Shown here one piece after another: positions 14,605-15,196 of a stretch of 15,196 bases of DNA (position 1 is its first letter; each line of letters opens with the position of its first letter). The stretch is taken from the NCBI GenBank assembly GCA_050740975.1, contig JBOIEE010000114.1, forward strand, positions 1-15,196, given 5' to 3'. Both the position numbers and the translations under genes were made by a program. Source of the stretch: JBOHHR01 sp050740975 (lineage in GTDB: Bacteria > Pseudomonadota > Gammaproteobacteria > JBOHHR01). The notes under the pieces were generated by a model. It ran no database searches and was not told where the DNA came from. It saw nothing but the letters and a program-made list of their open reading frames with translations.

Positions 14605-15196
14605 ATGAAAAATCTCATCATTGTTCAAGCTCGTGTCGGCTCCAGCCGACTTCCCGGCAAAGTATTAATGGATTTGCTGGGTGAGCCCTTACTGGTGCGT
14701 TTGCTTGAGCGGATCGGCCGCGCAACAGTACCGGCGCAGATCCTGGTCGCGACCACCACGGCAGCCGAGGATGATGCGATCGTGGCCGTGTGCAAAAGCT
14801 TGGGGGTTGAAGTCTATCGTGGCCACGCCACAGATCTGTTGGACAGGCACTATCAGGCCGCCCGACACCACGGCGCGGAGGTGGTGGCAAAGATCCCCTC
14901 GGACTCTCCGCTTATCGATCCCGGCCTCATCGATAAGGTGTTTGCGCGGTTTAAAGACGGTAATTATGACTACGCCAGCAATCTGCACCCCGCATCTTAT
15001 CCCGATGGAAACGACGTGGAGGTTATGAGCATGGCGGCCCTTGGCTGCGCCTGGCAGGAGGCGAAGCGTCCCATGGAGCGAGAACATACCACGCCTTTTA
15101 TCTGGGAGAGGCCGCATCGTTTCGCGATCGCCAACCTCGATTGGGGTGCGGATGGGAGCGAGCAGCCGAAGCGCGATTATTCCATGTCGCACCGCT
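14605..15196 (+). CDS. SpsF-like cytidylyltransferase family protein (cut by right edge)
   Basis: The frame is open from the ATG at 14605 to the right edge, 197 codons. The N-terminal QARVGSSRLPGKVL (8-21) is the nucleotide-binding signature of the SpsF/KdsB-like family. PSDSPLIDP (98-106) corresponds to the metal-binding GD.PL.DP site with Ser in place of Gly. PDGNDVEV (133-140) and REHTTPF (159-165) also fit SpsF. These enzymes activate acidic or unusual sugars with CTP for surface polysaccharides; some members carry extra domains at the C-terminus, which is outside the window. The ribosome-binding site is weak (TAGG). It is the paralogue of the fragment at 13271 and may replace it functionally. 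Confidence 0.85.
   Translation, partial: MKNLIIVQARVGSSRLPGKVLMDLLGEPLLVRLLERIGRATVPAQILVATTTAAEDDAIVAVCKSLGVEVYRGHATDLLDRHYQAARHHGAEVVAKIPSDSPLIDPGLIDKVFARFKDGNYDYASNLHPASYPDGNDVEVMSMAALGCAWQEAKRPMEREHTTPFIWERPHRFAIANLDWGADGSEQPKRDYSMSHR

Overview
The window looks like chromosomal DNA of a gammaproteobacterium of fairly high GC. The best evidence is an intact cvpA-purF pair with an Escherichia coli-type PurF (no propeptide before Cys2), plus the style of the envelope and redox genes. No tRNA, rRNA, CRISPR array or insertion-sequence transposase was seen. Intact gene blocks alternate with decayed genes. Because purF, the redox operon and the protease gene are free of indels, the broken genes are more likely real pseudogenes than assembly errors.

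Left part (1-5200). A DNA methyltransferase runs off the left edge on the minus strand. Next comes a zinc-type alcohol dehydrogenase/quinone reductase-like gene broken by about five frame changes. A small exported helix-hairpin-helix (ComEA-like) protein follows, with its own terminator. A minus-strand pair then encodes a protealysin-like M4 metalloprotease and an emfourin-like inhibitor, a known enzyme/inhibitor partnership. After that lies the remnant of a GlxA-type AraC-family regulator.

Middle part (5200-8800). A chimeric remnant joins the start of hypX (hydrogenase maturation, formyl-tetrahydrofolate dependent) to the end of folD. An unrecognised small ORF follows. Then comes a compact redox operon: a membrane-anchored pentaheme cytochrome c, a one-heme Tll0287-like (DUF3365) protein, a RodZ-C-terminal-like (DUF4115) domain in a shifted overlapping frame, and a b-type-cytochrome-like membrane protein with paired histidines. 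An identical 17-nt palindrome lies upstream of both the hypX-folD remnant and the redox operon and could be a shared operator. This operon is the best candidate for a poorly described system.

Right part (8800-15196). A palindromic intergenic repeat precedes cvpA-purF. Convergent to purF is a stand-alone MprF-type flippase domain gene. It is divergent, with a 41-bp gap, from a GT-B-like glycosyltransferase gene. That gene is followed 3 bp later by the truncated 5' end of an SpsF-like cytidylyltransferase gene, a minus-strand PAP2 phosphatase gene, and a second SpsF-like gene that leaves the right edge. This block is probably part of a lipid-linked or surface-glycan locus that has been rearranged.
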